Below, piece by piece: positions 36,700-46,443 of a stretch of DNA of 64,000 bases. The position numbers and the translations under genes are program-made. This DNA comes from Methyloligella sp. GL2 (GTDB lineage Bacteria > Pseudomonadota > Alphaproteobacteria > Rhizobiales > Methyloligellaceae), in assembly GCF_013341275.1 (NCBI RefSeq), contig NZ_CP054476.1:1129501-1193500 (forward strand), written 5' to 3'. The notes under the pieces were generated by a model, which worked only from the letters and a program-made list of their open reading frames with translations, ran no database searches and was not told the origin of the DNA. The number at the start of each line of letters is the position of its first letter. Position 1 is the stretch's first letter.

Positions 36700-38197
36700 A
36701 CGGATCGGAGTTTAAGGGAATGTCGACACCATCTTGGTTTCACAACGTCATTCTGAACACGGATAATTATAAGCACTGCCATTACGCGATTTATCCGGAA
36801 GGGACGGAATACGTCTCCAGCTATATCGAATCGCGGGGTGGAGCGTTCCCGGCGACGCTGTTCGTCGGTCTTCAGGCGTATCTTCGGGAGTACCTGATGA
36901 CGCCTGTGAGCTTGGAGCATATCGACGAGGCGGAGGCGCATTGCCGGGAGATCGGGATGCCGTTCAACCGGGAGAACTGGATGGGGGTGCTGAACGATCA
37001 CGGCGGCTATCTGCCGGTGGAGATCGAGGCGGTGCCGGAGGGCACGGTGGTGCCGACGGGCAATGTGCTGGTTCAGCTGATCAACACCGATCCCAAATAT
37101 TGGTGGGCGACGAGCTTCTTCGAGACAGCGCTGCTTCGGGCGGTGTGGTACCCGACGACGATCGGCACGATCAGCTGGATGTCGAAGGAGATCATCAAGC
37201 AGGCCTTCGCGCAGACCTCAGACCATCCTGAGATCGTCCGCCATATCCTGCACGATTACGGCGCCCGCGGGGTGAGCTCGCAAGAATCCGCCGCGCTGGG
37301 CGGTCTGGCGCATCTGGTGAACTTCAACCAGTCGGACACGGTGCCGGGGGTGGTGGCCTCCAAGCGCTACTACAATCACGTGACGCCGGCGCTGTCGGGT
37401 CCGAACTCCGAGCATGCCTCGTTCACGGCCTGGGGGCCTGAGAACGAGGCGGCGGTGATGCGGCACATGATCGACATGTACCGGGACTACGGCGTGGTGA
37501 TCTTGCTGACCGACTCTTACGACCACGAGAACGCGGTGAAGAACATCATCGGCAAGGAGCTGAAGGAGACCATCGAGGCTGGTCCCGGGCTGATCGGGGT
37601 GCGGCCCGACTCTGGCGATCCGGTTCAGGTCACCGCCGAGACCACCGAATGGCTGATGGAGGCGTTCGGCTACAGCGTCAACTCCAAGGGCTACAAGGTG
37701 CTGCCGGACTTCATCCGCACGGTGCAGGGGGACGGGGTGACCATGTACAGCCTGCGGGACATCTATATCGAGATGGAGCGGCGGGGCCTTGCGGCGGACA
37801 ATGCGGTGTTCGGCATGGGCAGCGGTCTGCTGCAGCAATGCAATCGCGACACGCTGAACTTCGGGCAGAAGGCCAATGCGGCGAAGGTGAACGGCAGCTG
37901 GGTCGACATCTTCAAGAAGCCGACGGGGGCGGCGTTCAAGGCCTCCAAGCGCGGCCGCCTGGCGCTGAAGGCGGAGAACGGCAGCTACGTCACCGTGCCG
38001 AAGGACTCCATCGCGCCGGAGGAGAACCTGCTGCAGCCGGTGTTCCGCAACGGCAAGCTGCTCAAGAAATGGGACTTCTCCGAGCTGATCGAGCGCTCCG
38101 AGCAGCCCGTCCCGGAAAGCTACTATGCCGAGATCGTCCAACCCATGATCGAGGCCTTCCAGACACAAACCGCTCAATCCGCTTGAGGGGACGCGGG
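36700..38197 (+). repeat. 1498-bp direct repeat, copy 2
   Basis: Matches 20031-21528; same orientation, offset 16669 bases, about 98 percent identical by eye count. Confidence 0.92.
36720..38186 (+). CDS. nadV: Nicotinamide phosphoribosyltransferase (NAMPT/NadV), copy 2
   Basis: 488 residues, differing from the product of the 20051 gene at only two places that I see (a Thr/Ser change near residue 62 and a Val/Ile change near residue 477). All substrate-binding residues are the same. The gene is monocistronic: a strong terminator follows about 175 bases later. It has its own promoter with operator 6, so both copies appear to answer to the same repressor. Near-absence of amino-acid change with more than 20 silent changes means selection or gene conversion keeps both functional. 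Confidence 0.92.
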   Translation: MSTPSWFHNVILNTDNYKHCHYAIYPEGTEYVSSYIESRGGAFPATLFVGLQAYLREYLMTPVSLEHIDEAEAHCREIGMPFNRENWMGVLNDHGGYLPVEIEAVPEGTVVPTGNVLVQLINTDPKYWWATSFFETALLRAVWYPTTIGTISWMSKEIIKQAFAQTSDHPEIVRHILHDYGARGVSSQESAALGGLAHLVNFNQSDTVPGVVASKRYYNHVTPALSGPNSEHASFTAWGPENEAAVMRHMIDMYRDYGVVILLTDSYDHENAVKNIIGKELKETIEAGPGLIGVRPDSGDPVQVTAETTEWLMEAFGYSVNSKGYKVLPDFIRTVQGDGVTMYSLRDIYIEMERRGLAADNAVFGMGSGLLQQCNRDTLNFGQKANAAKVNGSWVDIFKKPTGAAFKASKRGRLALKAENGSYVTVPKDSIAPEENLLQPVFRNGKLLKKWDFSELIERSEQPVPESYYAEIVQPMIEAFQTQTAQSA

Positions 38198-38360
38198 AGA
38201 TTTGGTCTAGGGCTGTCCCACTGGCTCTAGGCCCTCTCGGGGCGGGCGCCAACCTGCGGTATGCCTCTGCCCTTGCGAGACGCTGGATTTCAAGCTCTGC
38301 TTCCCACCAGCGTCTCGCTGCTTTTCGGTCTTCCCCGGCGGAGGGAAGAGTTGCCAAAGA

Positions 38361-38396
38361 AAAAGCGCCGGCCGAAAGGCCGGCGCCTTTTCTTTT
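38361..38396. terminator. Bidirectional intrinsic terminator after nadV copy 2
   Basis: A-run, GCGCCGGCC, GAAA tetraloop, GGCCGGCGC, then CTTTTCTTTTT. It serves nadV copy 2 (+) and gcdH (-), whose stop is at 38464. Confidence 0.9.
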
Positions 38397-38463
38397 TGCG
38401 TTTGAGGTGGGATGTGGCGGGCGCGAATTGCCCCGCCGATTTTGGCCTGGCCTCGCGCGGGTC

Positions 38464-39699
38464 CTAGCAGAAGGCTTGGATGCCGGTGATGGCGCGGCCG
38501 AGGATCAGCCCGTGGATATCGCTGGTCCCCTCATAGGTGTTCACGGTTTCCAGATTGGCGGCGTGGCGCATGACGTGGAACTCGGCGGAGATGCCGTTGC
38601 CGCCATGCATGTCGCGGGCGGTGCGGGCAATATCCAGCGCCTTGGCGCAATTGTTGCGCTTCAGCATCGAGATATTCTCCGGCGGCAGGGTGCCTTCGTC
38701 GAACATGCGCCCGGCGCGCAGACACGCCTGAAGCCCGAGCGAGATTTCCGTCGACATTCCGGCGAGCTTCATCTGGATCAGCTGATTGGCGGCAAGCGGC
38801 CGGCCGAATTGCTGGCGGTCGAGGGTGTAGCCGCGGGAGGCCGCAAAGCAGGCTTCCGCCGCGCCGAGCACGCCCCAGGAAATGCCGTAGCGGGCGCGGT
38901 TGAGGCAGCCGAACGGACCTTTCAGGCCGGAGGCCTCGGGCAGCAGATTTTCTTCCGGGACCTCGACCTCGTCGAGCACGATCTCGCCGGTGATGGAAGC
39001 GCGGAGCGAGAGCTTCTCGCCGATCTTCGGCGTCTCGAAGCCTTTCATGCCGCGCTCCACGATGAAGCCGCGAATGGCGCCGTCATGGGCTTCGGACTTG
39101 GCCCAGACGATGGCGATATCGGCGATCGGCGAATTGGTGATCCACATCTTGGAGCCGGTGAGCTTGTAGCCGCCTTGCGTTTTGGTGGCACGGGTGCGCA
39201 TGCCGGCGGGGTCGGATCCGGCATCGGGCTCGGTCAGGCCGAAGCAGCCGATCATCTCGCCGGTGGCGAGCTTGGGCAGATATTTCTGACGCTGCGCCTC
39301 GGTGCCGTAAGCGTGGATCGGATACATCACCAGGGAGGACTGCACGCTCATCGCCGAGCGGTAGCCGGAATCGACGCGCTCGATCTCGCGGGCGGCAAGG
39401 CCGTAAGCGACATAGCCGAGCCCGGCGCCGCCATAGGTTTCGGGGATGGTGCAGCCGAGCAGGCCGAGCTCGCCCATCTCGGACATGATCTCGCGGTCGA
39501 AGCGCTCCTCCAGATAGGCCGAGGTCACGCGGGGCAGCAGCTTCTCCTGGGCGTAGCGATAGGCGGTCTCCCGCACCAGGCGCTCGTCCTCGGTGAGCTG
39601 GCTTTCGATGTCGAACGGATCTTGCCAATCGAAACGCGGCCGCATGGATTTGACCTTTTCAGTCCCTTCTTCGGAAGAGATCGTCTGGGAGGTTTTCAT
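38464..39699 (-). CDS. gcdH: Acyl-CoA dehydrogenase, glutaryl-CoA dehydrogenase type
   Basis: Oxidative decarboxylation of glutaryl-CoA to crotonyl-CoA in lysine/tryptophan-type catabolism. The 411-residue product shows [57 protein letters not shown] (with the Arg and Tyr-Arg features of this subgroup), [32 protein letters not shown] and the catalytic Glu in [22 protein letters not shown] 39699 has GGAG six bases upstream. The frame extends to 39837 without homology. It is divergent from a CoA-transferase gene of the type that activates glutarate, which fits the call. Confidence 0.9.
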   Translation of the reverse strand: MKTSQTISSEEGTEKVKSMRPRFDWQDPFDIESQLTEDERLVRETAYRYAQEKLLPRVTSAYLEERFDREIMSEMGELGLLGCTIPETYGGAGLGYVAYGLAAREIERVDSGYRSAMSVQSSLVMYPIHAYGTEAQRQKYLPKLATGEMIGCFGLTEPDAGSDPAGMRTRATKTQGGYKLTGSKMWITNSPIADIAIVWAKSEAHDGAIRGFIVERGMKGFETPKIGEKLSLRASITGEIVLDEVEVPEENLLPEASGLKGPFGCLNRARYGISWGVLGAAEACFAASRGYTLDRQQFGRPLAANQLIQMKLAGMSTEISLGLQACLRAGRMFDEGTLPPENISMLKRNNCAKALDIARTARDMHGGNGISAEFHVMRHAANLETVNTYEGTSDIHGLILGRAITGIQAFC

Positions 39700-40237
39700 T
39701 ATCGCTCCGGTGGTTGAAAGCACTATTGTGGACGCAAAGCGCGGGCCGCTGAAACCGTATTTTTCCGGGGCCGGGTTTGCGCCGTCTCGATGAGATTGCG
39801 CTAGCAGGGGCGGCTTCGAATGCGGCCGCTTTGCCACTGCTCTTGCGTTTGCGACACCCTAGCGCGATCGGTGCATTGGGCAAGATTTTTCGCTGGTTTC
39901 GCGACCAAAATATCGCAGAAATCGGCGATCTAATCTGAACGCGCCAAGTTCATTTTTCGCCCATGCCGCGCCGCGGTTGGCGCTGACTTGTTCAGTTTTA
40001 TCCCTGCGCCGGTGTTCATTTCAGACGGTGGCGGCCCGGGCGGGTTTTTGCACGCCGAACCGCAAAATTTCTCCTGGATGGTTTTGAGTCCTATGTCCTA
40101 TTACTGGCCTCCCGCCACCTGGCCGGATATGTGCCGGGACCTCGTCTTCATTGCGAGGATTGCGGGATGGTTCTTGAAGCGCATGGATCGCGCCGGACGA
40201 AATCGCGATCTGCGCAAGCCCTCTTATGGAGAGATGA
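39700..40237. other. Divergent gcdH / CoA-transferase intergenic region
   Basis: 538 bases. A moderately AT-rich stretch at 39880-39960 probably contains both promoters. No local regulator gene and no clear operator were seen. Confidence 0.3.
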
Positions 40238-41404
40238 ATGACGCGCCCGCTCGAAGGTCTGAAGGTTCTGGAACTTGCCCGCATTCTGGCGGGGCCTTGG
40301 ACCGGGCAGCTTCTCGCCGATCTCGGGGCGGACGTGGTCAAGGTGGAAAGTCCGGACGGTGACGACACACGCGGCTGGGGGCCGCCTTTCGTCGAGGCCG
40401 CCGATGGGGGCGATCTTTCCGCCGCCTATTTCCATGCCACCAATCGGGGCAAGCGGTCGGTGACCATCGACTTCCGCACGCCGGAAGGCCAGGAGCAGGT
40501 GCGCCAGCTGGCGGCCAAGGCCGATATTCTGATCGAGAATTTCAAGCTCGGCGGCTTGCAGAAATACGGGCTCGATGCGCAGAGCCTGCGGGCGCTCAAT
40601 CCGCGGCTGATCTATTGCTCCATTACCGGCTTCGGTCAGACCGGGCCTTATGCGCACCGGGCGGGCTACGATTATCTGATCCAGGGCATGGGCGGGCTGA
40701 TGAGCCTGACGGGTACGCCCGACGGCGAGCCGATGAAGGTCGGGGTGGCTTTCGTCGACATCTTCACCGGGCTCTATGCAGCGGTCGGCGTTCTTGCCGC
40801 CTTGCGCCGGCGCGACGAGACAGGCGAGGGGGCGACCGTCGATATGTCGCTGCTCGATTGCCAGGTCTCGGTGCTGGCCAACCAGGCGCTGAACTATCTG
40901 GTCTCGGGCGATGTGCCGGGGCGGCTCGGCAATGCCCATCCCAATATCGTGCCCTATCAGGTGTTTTCGGTGGCCGACGGCTATCTGATCGTGGCGGTGG
41001 GCAATGATGCCCAGTTCCGGCGCTTCTGCGGCGTGATCGGCGCGCCCGAGCTTGCCGAGGATGCAGCCTTTGCCACCAACGCGGCGCGGGTGGAAAATCG
41101 CGACCGGCTGGTTCCGTTGCTTGCGCCTTTGGTAAATCGCTTCAATAAGACTGACCTCCTTGCCAAGCTGGAGGCGGAGAAGGTCCCGGCCGGACCGATC
41201 AACGATTTGGAAGAGGTGTTCGCCGATCCGCAGGTGATCGCCCGCGGGCTGCGGCTGGATCTCGCCGAGCCCGACGCTGCGGGAGGGAGCATTCCGAGCG
41301 TTCGCTCGCCGATCGTCATCGATGGCAAGCCGATGGCGGCGGAGCGGGCGTCGCCGCAGCTCGGCGCCGACACCGAAGCCCTGAAAAAGAACCAAATCTG
41401 GTAA
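40238..41404 (+). CDS. CaiB/BaiF family CoA-transferase, possible succinyl-CoA:glutarate CoA-transferase
   Basis: Type III CoA-transferase of 388 residues: PLEGLKVLELARILAGPWTGQLLADLGADVVKVE, NRGKRSVTIDFRTPEG, YCSITGFGQTGPYAHRAGYDYLIQGMGG, and VGVAFVDIFTGLYAA holding the catalytic Asp that forms the acyl anhydride. Homologues beside gcdH act on glutarate, and that context is the reason for the suggested substrate. Other dicarboxylates remain possible. It is followed by a GC-rich hairpin with a T-run. Confidence 0.85.
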   Translation: MTRPLEGLKVLELARILAGPWTGQLLADLGADVVKVESPDGDDTRGWGPPFVEAADGGDLSAAYFHATNRGKRSVTIDFRTPEGQEQVRQLAAKADILIENFKLGGLQKYGLDAQSLRALNPRLIYCSITGFGQTGPYAHRAGYDYLIQGMGGLMSLTGTPDGEPMKVGVAFVDIFTGLYAAVGVLAALRRRDETGEGATVDMSLLDCQVSVLANQALNYLVSGDVPGRLGNAHPNIVPYQVFSVADGYLIVAVGNDAQFRRFCGVIGAPELAEDAAFATNAARVENRDRLVPLLAPLVNRFNKTDLLAKLEAEKVPAGPINDLEEVFADPQVIARGLRLDLAEPDAAGGSIPSVRSPIVIDGKPMAAERASPQLGADTEALKKNQIW

Positions 41405-41414
41405 TCGTCTAGGC

Positions 41415-41450
41415 GGGGCGGATCGCGCAAGCGGCCCGCCCCTTTGCTTT
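41415..41450 (+). terminator. Terminator after the CoA-transferase gene
   Basis: GGGGCGG at 41415-41421 pairs with CCGCCCC at 41436-41442, then TTTGCTTT. Confidence 0.65.
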
Positions 41451-41486
41451 GTTGCTCAGCTTCCGGCTATCGCCCGCGATAGCGCG

Positions 41487-43625
41487 CTACAGCCCGTTGC
41501 GGCGGGCCATGCCCATGGCGCGGCGCTGGCTGTCGACCCAGCCGCGGGTGATGCGGTCGGTGACGATGGCGATCAGCGCCAGGCCGAGACCGGCCACCAT
41601 GCCCTTACCGAAATCAGCTTGCGCCAGCGCCTCGTAGACCAGCTGTTCCAGGCCGGTGGTGCCGATCAGCGCGGTGATGCTCAACATGGCGAGACCGAGC
41701 AAGACGGTCTGGTTGAACCCCAGCATGATGTCGGGCAGGGCAAGCGGCAGCTCGACTTGCAGCAGCTGTTGCATACGCGAGCAGCCAAGCGCCGCGGCCG
41801 CCTCGCGCGCCGTCGGCGAGACATTGCGGATGCCGTGCTCGGTATAGCGGATGGCCGGCACGATAGCGTAGATGGCGATGGCGAGCATGCCGGAGAAATC
41901 GCCGACCAGGAAAACCATGATGATGGGGATCAGGAAGACGAAGAGCGGGATGGTCTGAATGGTGTCGTTGATCGGGCGCAGCACCGCCGAGACGCGGTCG
42001 TTGATCGCCGCCCAGACGCCCAGCGCCGTGCCGAGCAGGAAGGCGACCAGCACCGCGCCGCTCGCCAGATAGAAGGACAGCATGGTGGCGCCCCAGATGC
42101 CGGTGACGAGCACGAAGGCGCAAGCCCCCAGCACGATGGAGGCGACGCGCCAACCGCCGGTCTGCCAGCCGATCACTGCGATGGTGGCGACGAAAGCGGG
42201 CCAAGGCAGCTCCGTGGCGCCGAAGAAATAGTACAGACCGAGCAGAGTGACGCCGAGCGCCAGCTGCCAGCCGGCGAAGTAGCGGGCCGCAGCGACAGCT
42301 GCGGCGACGAGAGCGAAATAGCCGGCGAAGAAGAGCGGGCCGGGCTCGAACCCCCAGGTGAACGGGTTGACGGTCTCCTTCAGGCCAATCTTCAGCGGCA
42401 GCAGCAGTCCGTAGAGGAAGAAGGCCTTGATCGCGTCGGTATAGGCGTAGGTCTGGCTGGTGAACCAGGCCACCGCATCGTCGAGATACTCAGCCGGATG
42501 GAAGGTCAGGCTTTTCGGGTAGTCGCCGAGGGCAGGCACGGCGAGGCTCAGCAGATAGGCGCCGACCAGAAGGGCGATGCCGATGGAGAGATGCGGGTAG
42601 CGCAACGGAAGCGGCGCCTCGGAGGCGTGATGCGGCGTGCGCACCCGCTTGGCGATGCCGGCGCTGAAGCGGTCCATAATCACCGCGGTAAACACCACGA
42701 CCAGCCCTGCGAGCACGCAATTGCCGAACTCGGCCTTGCGCATCTCGCTCAGCACCAGCCAGCCGATATCGTTGAAGCCGCCGATCACGGCCGCGATCAC
42801 CACCATGGAAAGCGCCATCATGATGGTCTGGTTGATGCCGAGCATGATGCTGGGAAGGGCGGAGGGGAGCTCGATCGACCACATCATCTGCAGCGGCGAG
42901 CAGCCGGCCATCTGTCCGGATTCGACCAGGCTATTCGGCACCTTTTCGAGGCCGCAATAGACATTCCGCACCATCGGCGGAGTGGCGTAGATGACCGTCG
43001 CCACCAGACCCGGCACCGGGCCGAAGCCGAACAGGATCAGCACCGGGATCAGATAGGCGAACATCGGCACGGTCTGCATCAGGTCTAGGCTGACGGTGAT
43101 CGGATGGGTCAGAGCGCGGACCTTGAAGGCGGCGATGCCGAGGGCGAGGCCGAGCAGGATCGACAGCGGCGTTGCCACGAAGACCAACGCCCAGGTGCTC
43201 ATGGTCGGCACCCAATAGCCGGTCACGAGGATGTAGAGCAGTGCCAGGGCGCTGGGGATGACGAAACGCCAGCCGCCGGCGAAATGGCCGATCACGAGGA
43301 CCGCCAAAACGGTGACGATCCAAGGGGTGCCGGCGAGGATGGCGTTGATCTGGTTGAGCACGAAGGCGAGCCCGGCGGAGATCGTGCGAAGCACGGGCTG
43401 GAACAGCGCGGCGAACCAGTCGAGGAACTGGTTCAGCCAATCGGCGACCGGGAGTAGGGCATGCTCCGGCGCGGTCAGGGTATCGGGCGCGGTATGCTGA
43501 ATCAGCAGCGTCAAGCCGATGAGGGCAAACAGCCCGGCCCAGATAAGCACGGTTTTGTGGCCGAGCAGCTTGTCCCGAAGATCGGATGAGACGTCCGGGA
43601 TGTTGGCGTTCGCGACGTCAGCCAT
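41487..43625 (-). CDS. proW: Glycine betaine/proline-type ABC transporter permease with two fused ProW domains
   Basis: Inner-membrane channel of a compatible-solute importer. The 712-residue product contains two complete permease modules in tandem, each with the EAA-type loop (module 1 around SGQMAGCSPLQMMWSIELPSA, module 2 around AAALGCSRMQQLLQVELPLA, each followed by LPxIMLGxNQT). At least a dozen hydrophobic segments are visible. A single chain supplying both halves of the channel is known in several alphaproteobacteria. ATG 43625 lies inside the end of proV (8-base overlap), giving translational coupling. Betaine, choline or proline cannot be separated from sequence alone. Confidence 0.9.
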   Translation of the reverse strand: MADVANANIPDVSSDLRDKLLGHKTVLIWAGLFALIGLTLLIQHTAPDTLTAPEHALLPVADWLNQFLDWFAALFQPVLRTISAGLAFVLNQINAILAGTPWIVTVLAVLVIGHFAGGWRFVIPSALALLYILVTGYWVPTMSTWALVFVATPLSILLGLALGIAAFKVRALTHPITVSLDLMQTVPMFAYLIPVLILFGFGPVPGLVATVIYATPPMVRNVYCGLEKVPNSLVESGQMAGCSPLQMMWSIELPSALPSIMLGINQTIMMALSMVVIAAVIGGFNDIGWLVLSEMRKAEFGNCVLAGLVVVFTAVIMDRFSAGIAKRVRTPHHASEAPLPLRYPHLSIGIALLVGAYLLSLAVPALGDYPKSLTFHPAEYLDDAVAWFTSQTYAYTDAIKAFFLYGLLLPLKIGLKETVNPFTWGFEPGPLFFAGYFALVAAAVAAARYFAGWQLALGVTLLGLYYFFGATELPWPAFVATIAVIGWQTGGWRVASIVLGACAFVLVTGIWGATMLSFYLASGAVLVAFLLGTALGVWAAINDRVSAVLRPINDTIQTIPLFVFLIPIIMVFLVGDFSGMLAIAIYAIVPAIRYTEHGIRNVSPTAREAAAALGCSRMQQLLQVELPLALPDIMLGFNQTVLLGLAMLSITALIGTTGLEQLVYEALAQADFGKGMVAGLGLALIAIVTDRITRGWVDSQRRAMGMARRNGL

Positions 43626-44778
43626 CGACACGGTTCTTCTCTTTGCAATAGGCATCGATGATGGCGTCGGTGGAGATGCTGCCAATCACATCGCCCTTGT
43701 CGTCGACCACGGGCAGGGTGGCGCTGTGATCGCGCAGCACCTGGTTCCAAAGCGCATCGAGAGGCGTGTCGGCCGAGACCGGGCCGCCATCGTCGCTCGC
43801 GGGCGGGGTCTCGTCCATCAGATCGCCAACGCGCAAGGCATCGCCGCGCGAGACCTCGGCGGTGAATTCAGCGACATAATCGGTGGCCGGGTTGAGGATC
43901 AGATCGGCCGGGCGGCCAACCTGCACGACCTCGCCATTGCGCATGATGGCGACCCGGTCGGCGATGCGCGCCGCCTCGGCGAAATCGTGGGTGATGAAGA
44001 CGATGGTCTTGTTGAGCAGGCGCTGCAGGCTGAGCAGCTCTTCCTGCATCTGGCGGCGGATCAGCGGATCGAGAGCGCTGAACGGTTCGTCCAGGAACCA
44101 GAGCTCCGGTTCGCCGGCAAGGCTGCGGGCGATGCCGACGCGCTGCTGCTGACCGCCGGAAAGCTCGTGGGGCATGGCGCTCTCGCGTCCGGCCAGTCCG
44201 ACGAGCTCCAGAACCTCGCGGCCGCGCTTCTCGCGCTCGGCGCGCTTGACGCCCTGAATCTTGAGGCCGAAGGCGACGTTCTCAAGCACGCTCATATGCG
44301 GCATGAGGCCGAAATCCTGGAACACCATGCCGATCTTGTGGCGGCGGATCTGCACCAACTCCTTGGGCGAGAGGCTGAGCAAATCCTGGCCGTGAAAATG
44401 CACCGATCCCCATTCCGGCTCGATCAGCCGGGACATGCAGCGGAGCAGGGTCGATTTGCCGGAGCCGGAGAGCCCCATGATGACGAGGATTTCGCCCTTA
44501 TGGACGTCGAGATCGACGCCGGCGATGGCCGGCACATGGCCGTCGGCATGGAGGACTTGCAGCAGACTGTCGGTGAGAGGCGGCGGTTCGATGCCGGCAG
44601 GCGGGCGCGGCGGAAAGGCGCGCTGGATCTCGGGGTTGAAGACTTTCCAGATATTGCGCAGGCGAAGCGCAATGTCGGGGTCCGCTGCGTCGGACTTCGC
44701 GGCGCGTTTTCCGCGGCTCGATGTTTCGGCTGTTTGCGGCCGGGCAATGACCGCCACTTCAGACTCGTCGGATTTCAT
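43618..44778 (-). CDS. proV: Glycine betaine/proline-type ABC transporter ATP-binding protein
   Basis: 386 residues: a 60-residue N-terminal extension, Walker A GLSGSGKSTLLRC, the Q-loop VFQDFGLMPHMSV, signature ELSGGQQQRVGIARSLA, Walker B LWFLDEPFSALDP and the H-loop FITHDFAEA. A C-terminal regulatory part contains a CBS-like stretch (LPVVDDKGDVIGSISTDAIIDAY), as in OpuA/ProV, where CBS domains sense ionic strength. Only one CBS half is clear. It overlaps proW downstream. A 16-base tandem repeat sits right at its start. Confidence 0.93.
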   Translation of the reverse strand: MKSDESEVAVIARPQTAETSSRGKRAAKSDAADPDIALRLRNIWKVFNPEIQRAFPPRPPAGIEPPPLTDSLLQVLHADGHVPAIAGVDLDVHKGEILVIMGLSGSGKSTLLRCMSRLIEPEWGSVHFHGQDLLSLSPKELVQIRRHKIGMVFQDFGLMPHMSVLENVAFGLKIQGVKRAEREKRGREVLELVGLAGRESAMPHELSGGQQQRVGIARSLAGEPELWFLDEPFSALDPLIRRQMQEELLSLQRLLNKTIVFITHDFAEAARIADRVAIMRNGEVVQVGRPADLILNPATDYVAEFTAEVSRGDALRVGDLMDETPPASDDGGPVSADTPLDALWNQVLRDHSATLPVVDDKGDVIGSISTDAIIDAYCKEKNRVDG

Positions 44779-44808
44779 TCCCAGACCTCATGATTCCCAG
44801 ACCTCATG
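44777..44808 (+). repeat. 16-bp tandem repeat at the proV start
   Basis: ATTCCCAGACCTCATG twice in direct succession (44777-44792, 44793-44808). On the coding strand this duplicates a start-proximal GAGGTCTGGGAAT, i.e. two ribosome-site-like GAGG stretches before the proV ATG. Confidence 0.8.
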
Positions 44809-44905
44809 GTTTCCGCCGTCCGGGCGCTTAAGGAACGGCTGGCCGCCGCCCGGCAAAAAGCCAAACGGCGACCAACTCTGCGTCTCAAAATCTTGCGAAG
44901 GGCGA

Positions 44906-45907
44906 TTAGCTTGCGTCGGCCTTCGCCACCCACGCCTTCCAGACATCCGGATTGGCGTCCATCCATTCGGCGACGGCCTTGTCCAGATCCTCACCCTCGA
45001 AATCGATCTTGAGGAGGAGGTCTTCCTGAAGCTTGTTGTCGATCTTATAGGCTTCCAGGAAGCGGTAGGCGCGGGGCCATTTCTTTTCCGTCCCGGCCCA
45101 GCCGAGCTTGCGGACCCAGCCTTGCGGCCAGCCGCAATCATGGGTGGCGTCGGGGTTCGGCCCCCATTTCGGATCGTCGTAGCAGGCCGGCTCGCTCTTC
45201 GGCAGCTCGACCCAATCGATATCGTATTTGGCGAAGATCCAATGGGGCGAATAGAACATGATCAACACCGGCTTCTTCCGGGTGATGGCGGATTTCAGCT
45301 CCGCGACGGAAGAGCCTTCCGAGCCGCTCGGCTTGGCGACGATGTCGAGACCCAGCGCCTTGATGCGCTCGACGTTATCCGGGGCCCAATCGGTCGGATA
45401 GTCGATCAGCCGTGCCTTGGGATAGGTGTCGGCAGTGGCGAACAACTTGGCGCAATCGGGGTTTTTCAGAGCTTTCCAATCGGGAAGCTCAGGGCACTGT
45501 TCCTTCACGTAGCTCGGGTAGATCCAGCCTTCCTTGGTGGTAATGCCGGTATCGCCGAGACCAACGGCCTTCTTGGAATCCACCGCCTTGTCGTAGTTGC
45601 CCTCAATGGTGTGCTCCCACACTTCGAGGGTCGCGGTGATGTCGCCGTCCATGATGCCCTGCACCTGGGGAATGTAACCGGCGGTCACATACTCGACGTT
45701 GTAGCCCATCTTCTTCAGGACCTCGCCAGCGATCTTGGTGGTGATGTGCTGGCCAGTCCATTCGTTCATCGCAAGTTTGATGGTGTCTTTCGACTCGGGC
45801 TCCTGCTTGATCTCGGCAGCAGTCCCGGTCGACGTTCCTGCAGCAGCGGCGCCGACAAGCAGCACGCCGGTCAGCAGCAGCATATTCAAGCGCTTCAATA
45901 TCGGCAT
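44906..45907 (-). CDS. proX: Glycine betaine/proline-type ABC transporter substrate-binding protein
   Basis: 333 residues with a signal peptide (MPILKRLNMLLLTGVLLVGAAAAG, cleavage near TGTAA). The mature part shows IKLAMNEWTGQHITTKIAGEVLKKMGYNVEYV, GDITATLEVWEH (aromatic cage region), PVLIMFYSPHWIFAKYDIDWVELP and two Cys residues in ACYDDPKWGPNP..THDCGWP that may form a disulfide. OpuAC-like family; quaternary amines are bound in a Trp/Tyr cage, and Trp residues are abundant here. GTG 45940 is an alternative start, but ATG 45907 has CAGGAG nine bases upstream and starts the signal peptide. It is the first gene of the importer operon. Confidence 0.9.
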   Translation of the reverse strand: MPILKRLNMLLLTGVLLVGAAAAGTSTGTAAEIKQEPESKDTIKLAMNEWTGQHITTKIAGEVLKKMGYNVEYVTAGYIPQVQGIMDGDITATLEVWEHTIEGNYDKAVDSKKAVGLGDTGITTKEGWIYPSYVKEQCPELPDWKALKNPDCAKLFATADTYPKARLIDYPTDWAPDNVERIKALGLDIVAKPSGSEGSSVAELKSAITRKKPVLIMFYSPHWIFAKYDIDWVELPKSEPACYDDPKWGPNPDATHDCGWPQGWVRKLGWAGTEKKWPRAYRFLEAYKIDNKLQEDLLLKIDFEGEDLDKAVAEWMDANPDVWKAWVAKADAS

Positions 45908-46443
45908 CTCATGAAACTCCTGTTTTTCCACTTTTATCACAAAACCGCCTCTGACAGGATGTTATTTTTTCATTTTTCGGTCTGTCAATTCCCCTTTTCG
46001 CTTAAATCACCCGTATAATAGGCTTAATTCGCAGAAACGTGCTGCAATTGCCTATGGATTGCGCAAATCCGGCAAATTTATCCGTGGGGTGATCTTTTCC
46101 GATTGTTTCTGTGGGCAACGCGGTGCAATACCCGAAGCCGATTGCAACGGTGCCGTTGCAAATGTCACATTCACTACCGCCGTGCTTGTGGGCAGGTCTT
46201 CGCCGGTCCGCCGGGTGCAAAGCCGCGCTGGCGGAATAGGCCGCATGGAGATCCAGGGGACACCCTGGTGTCCGGCAGATTTCGGGGCGACCCGGGGTCT
46301 TACGGATCGCTGTCATGGTTTGTGCGGCGTGCCGGTGTGGTAAGGGGAGCAGCCGGACAACACGAGACTTTGAAAGCGACGCGAAATTGGCGCCACGAAA
46401 CCGTAACAAGCCGAAAAACAATACGCCCCCCGTCGAGGGCTCG
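45908..46443. other. Divergent proX / AsnC-type regulator intergenic region
   Basis: 536 bases. The 45940-46060 part is AT-rich (proX promoter side, CCCGTATAATAGGC). Nothing else was recognised; the short open frames are not protein-like. Confidence 0.3.

Larger units (their letters stand above)
35870..36719. other. Divergent regulatory region between cofE and the second nicotinamide phosphoribosyltransferase gene
   Basis: 850 bases, less GC-rich than the surroundings, with operators at 36071 and 36564 and no convincing gene. It mirrors the layout of the cofD/nadV region at 18894-20050: a cof gene on the minus strand, two operators, then a nadV copy on the plus strand. Short open frames on both strands (for example 36203-36496) have no family signature or ribosome site. 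Confidence 0.55.
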
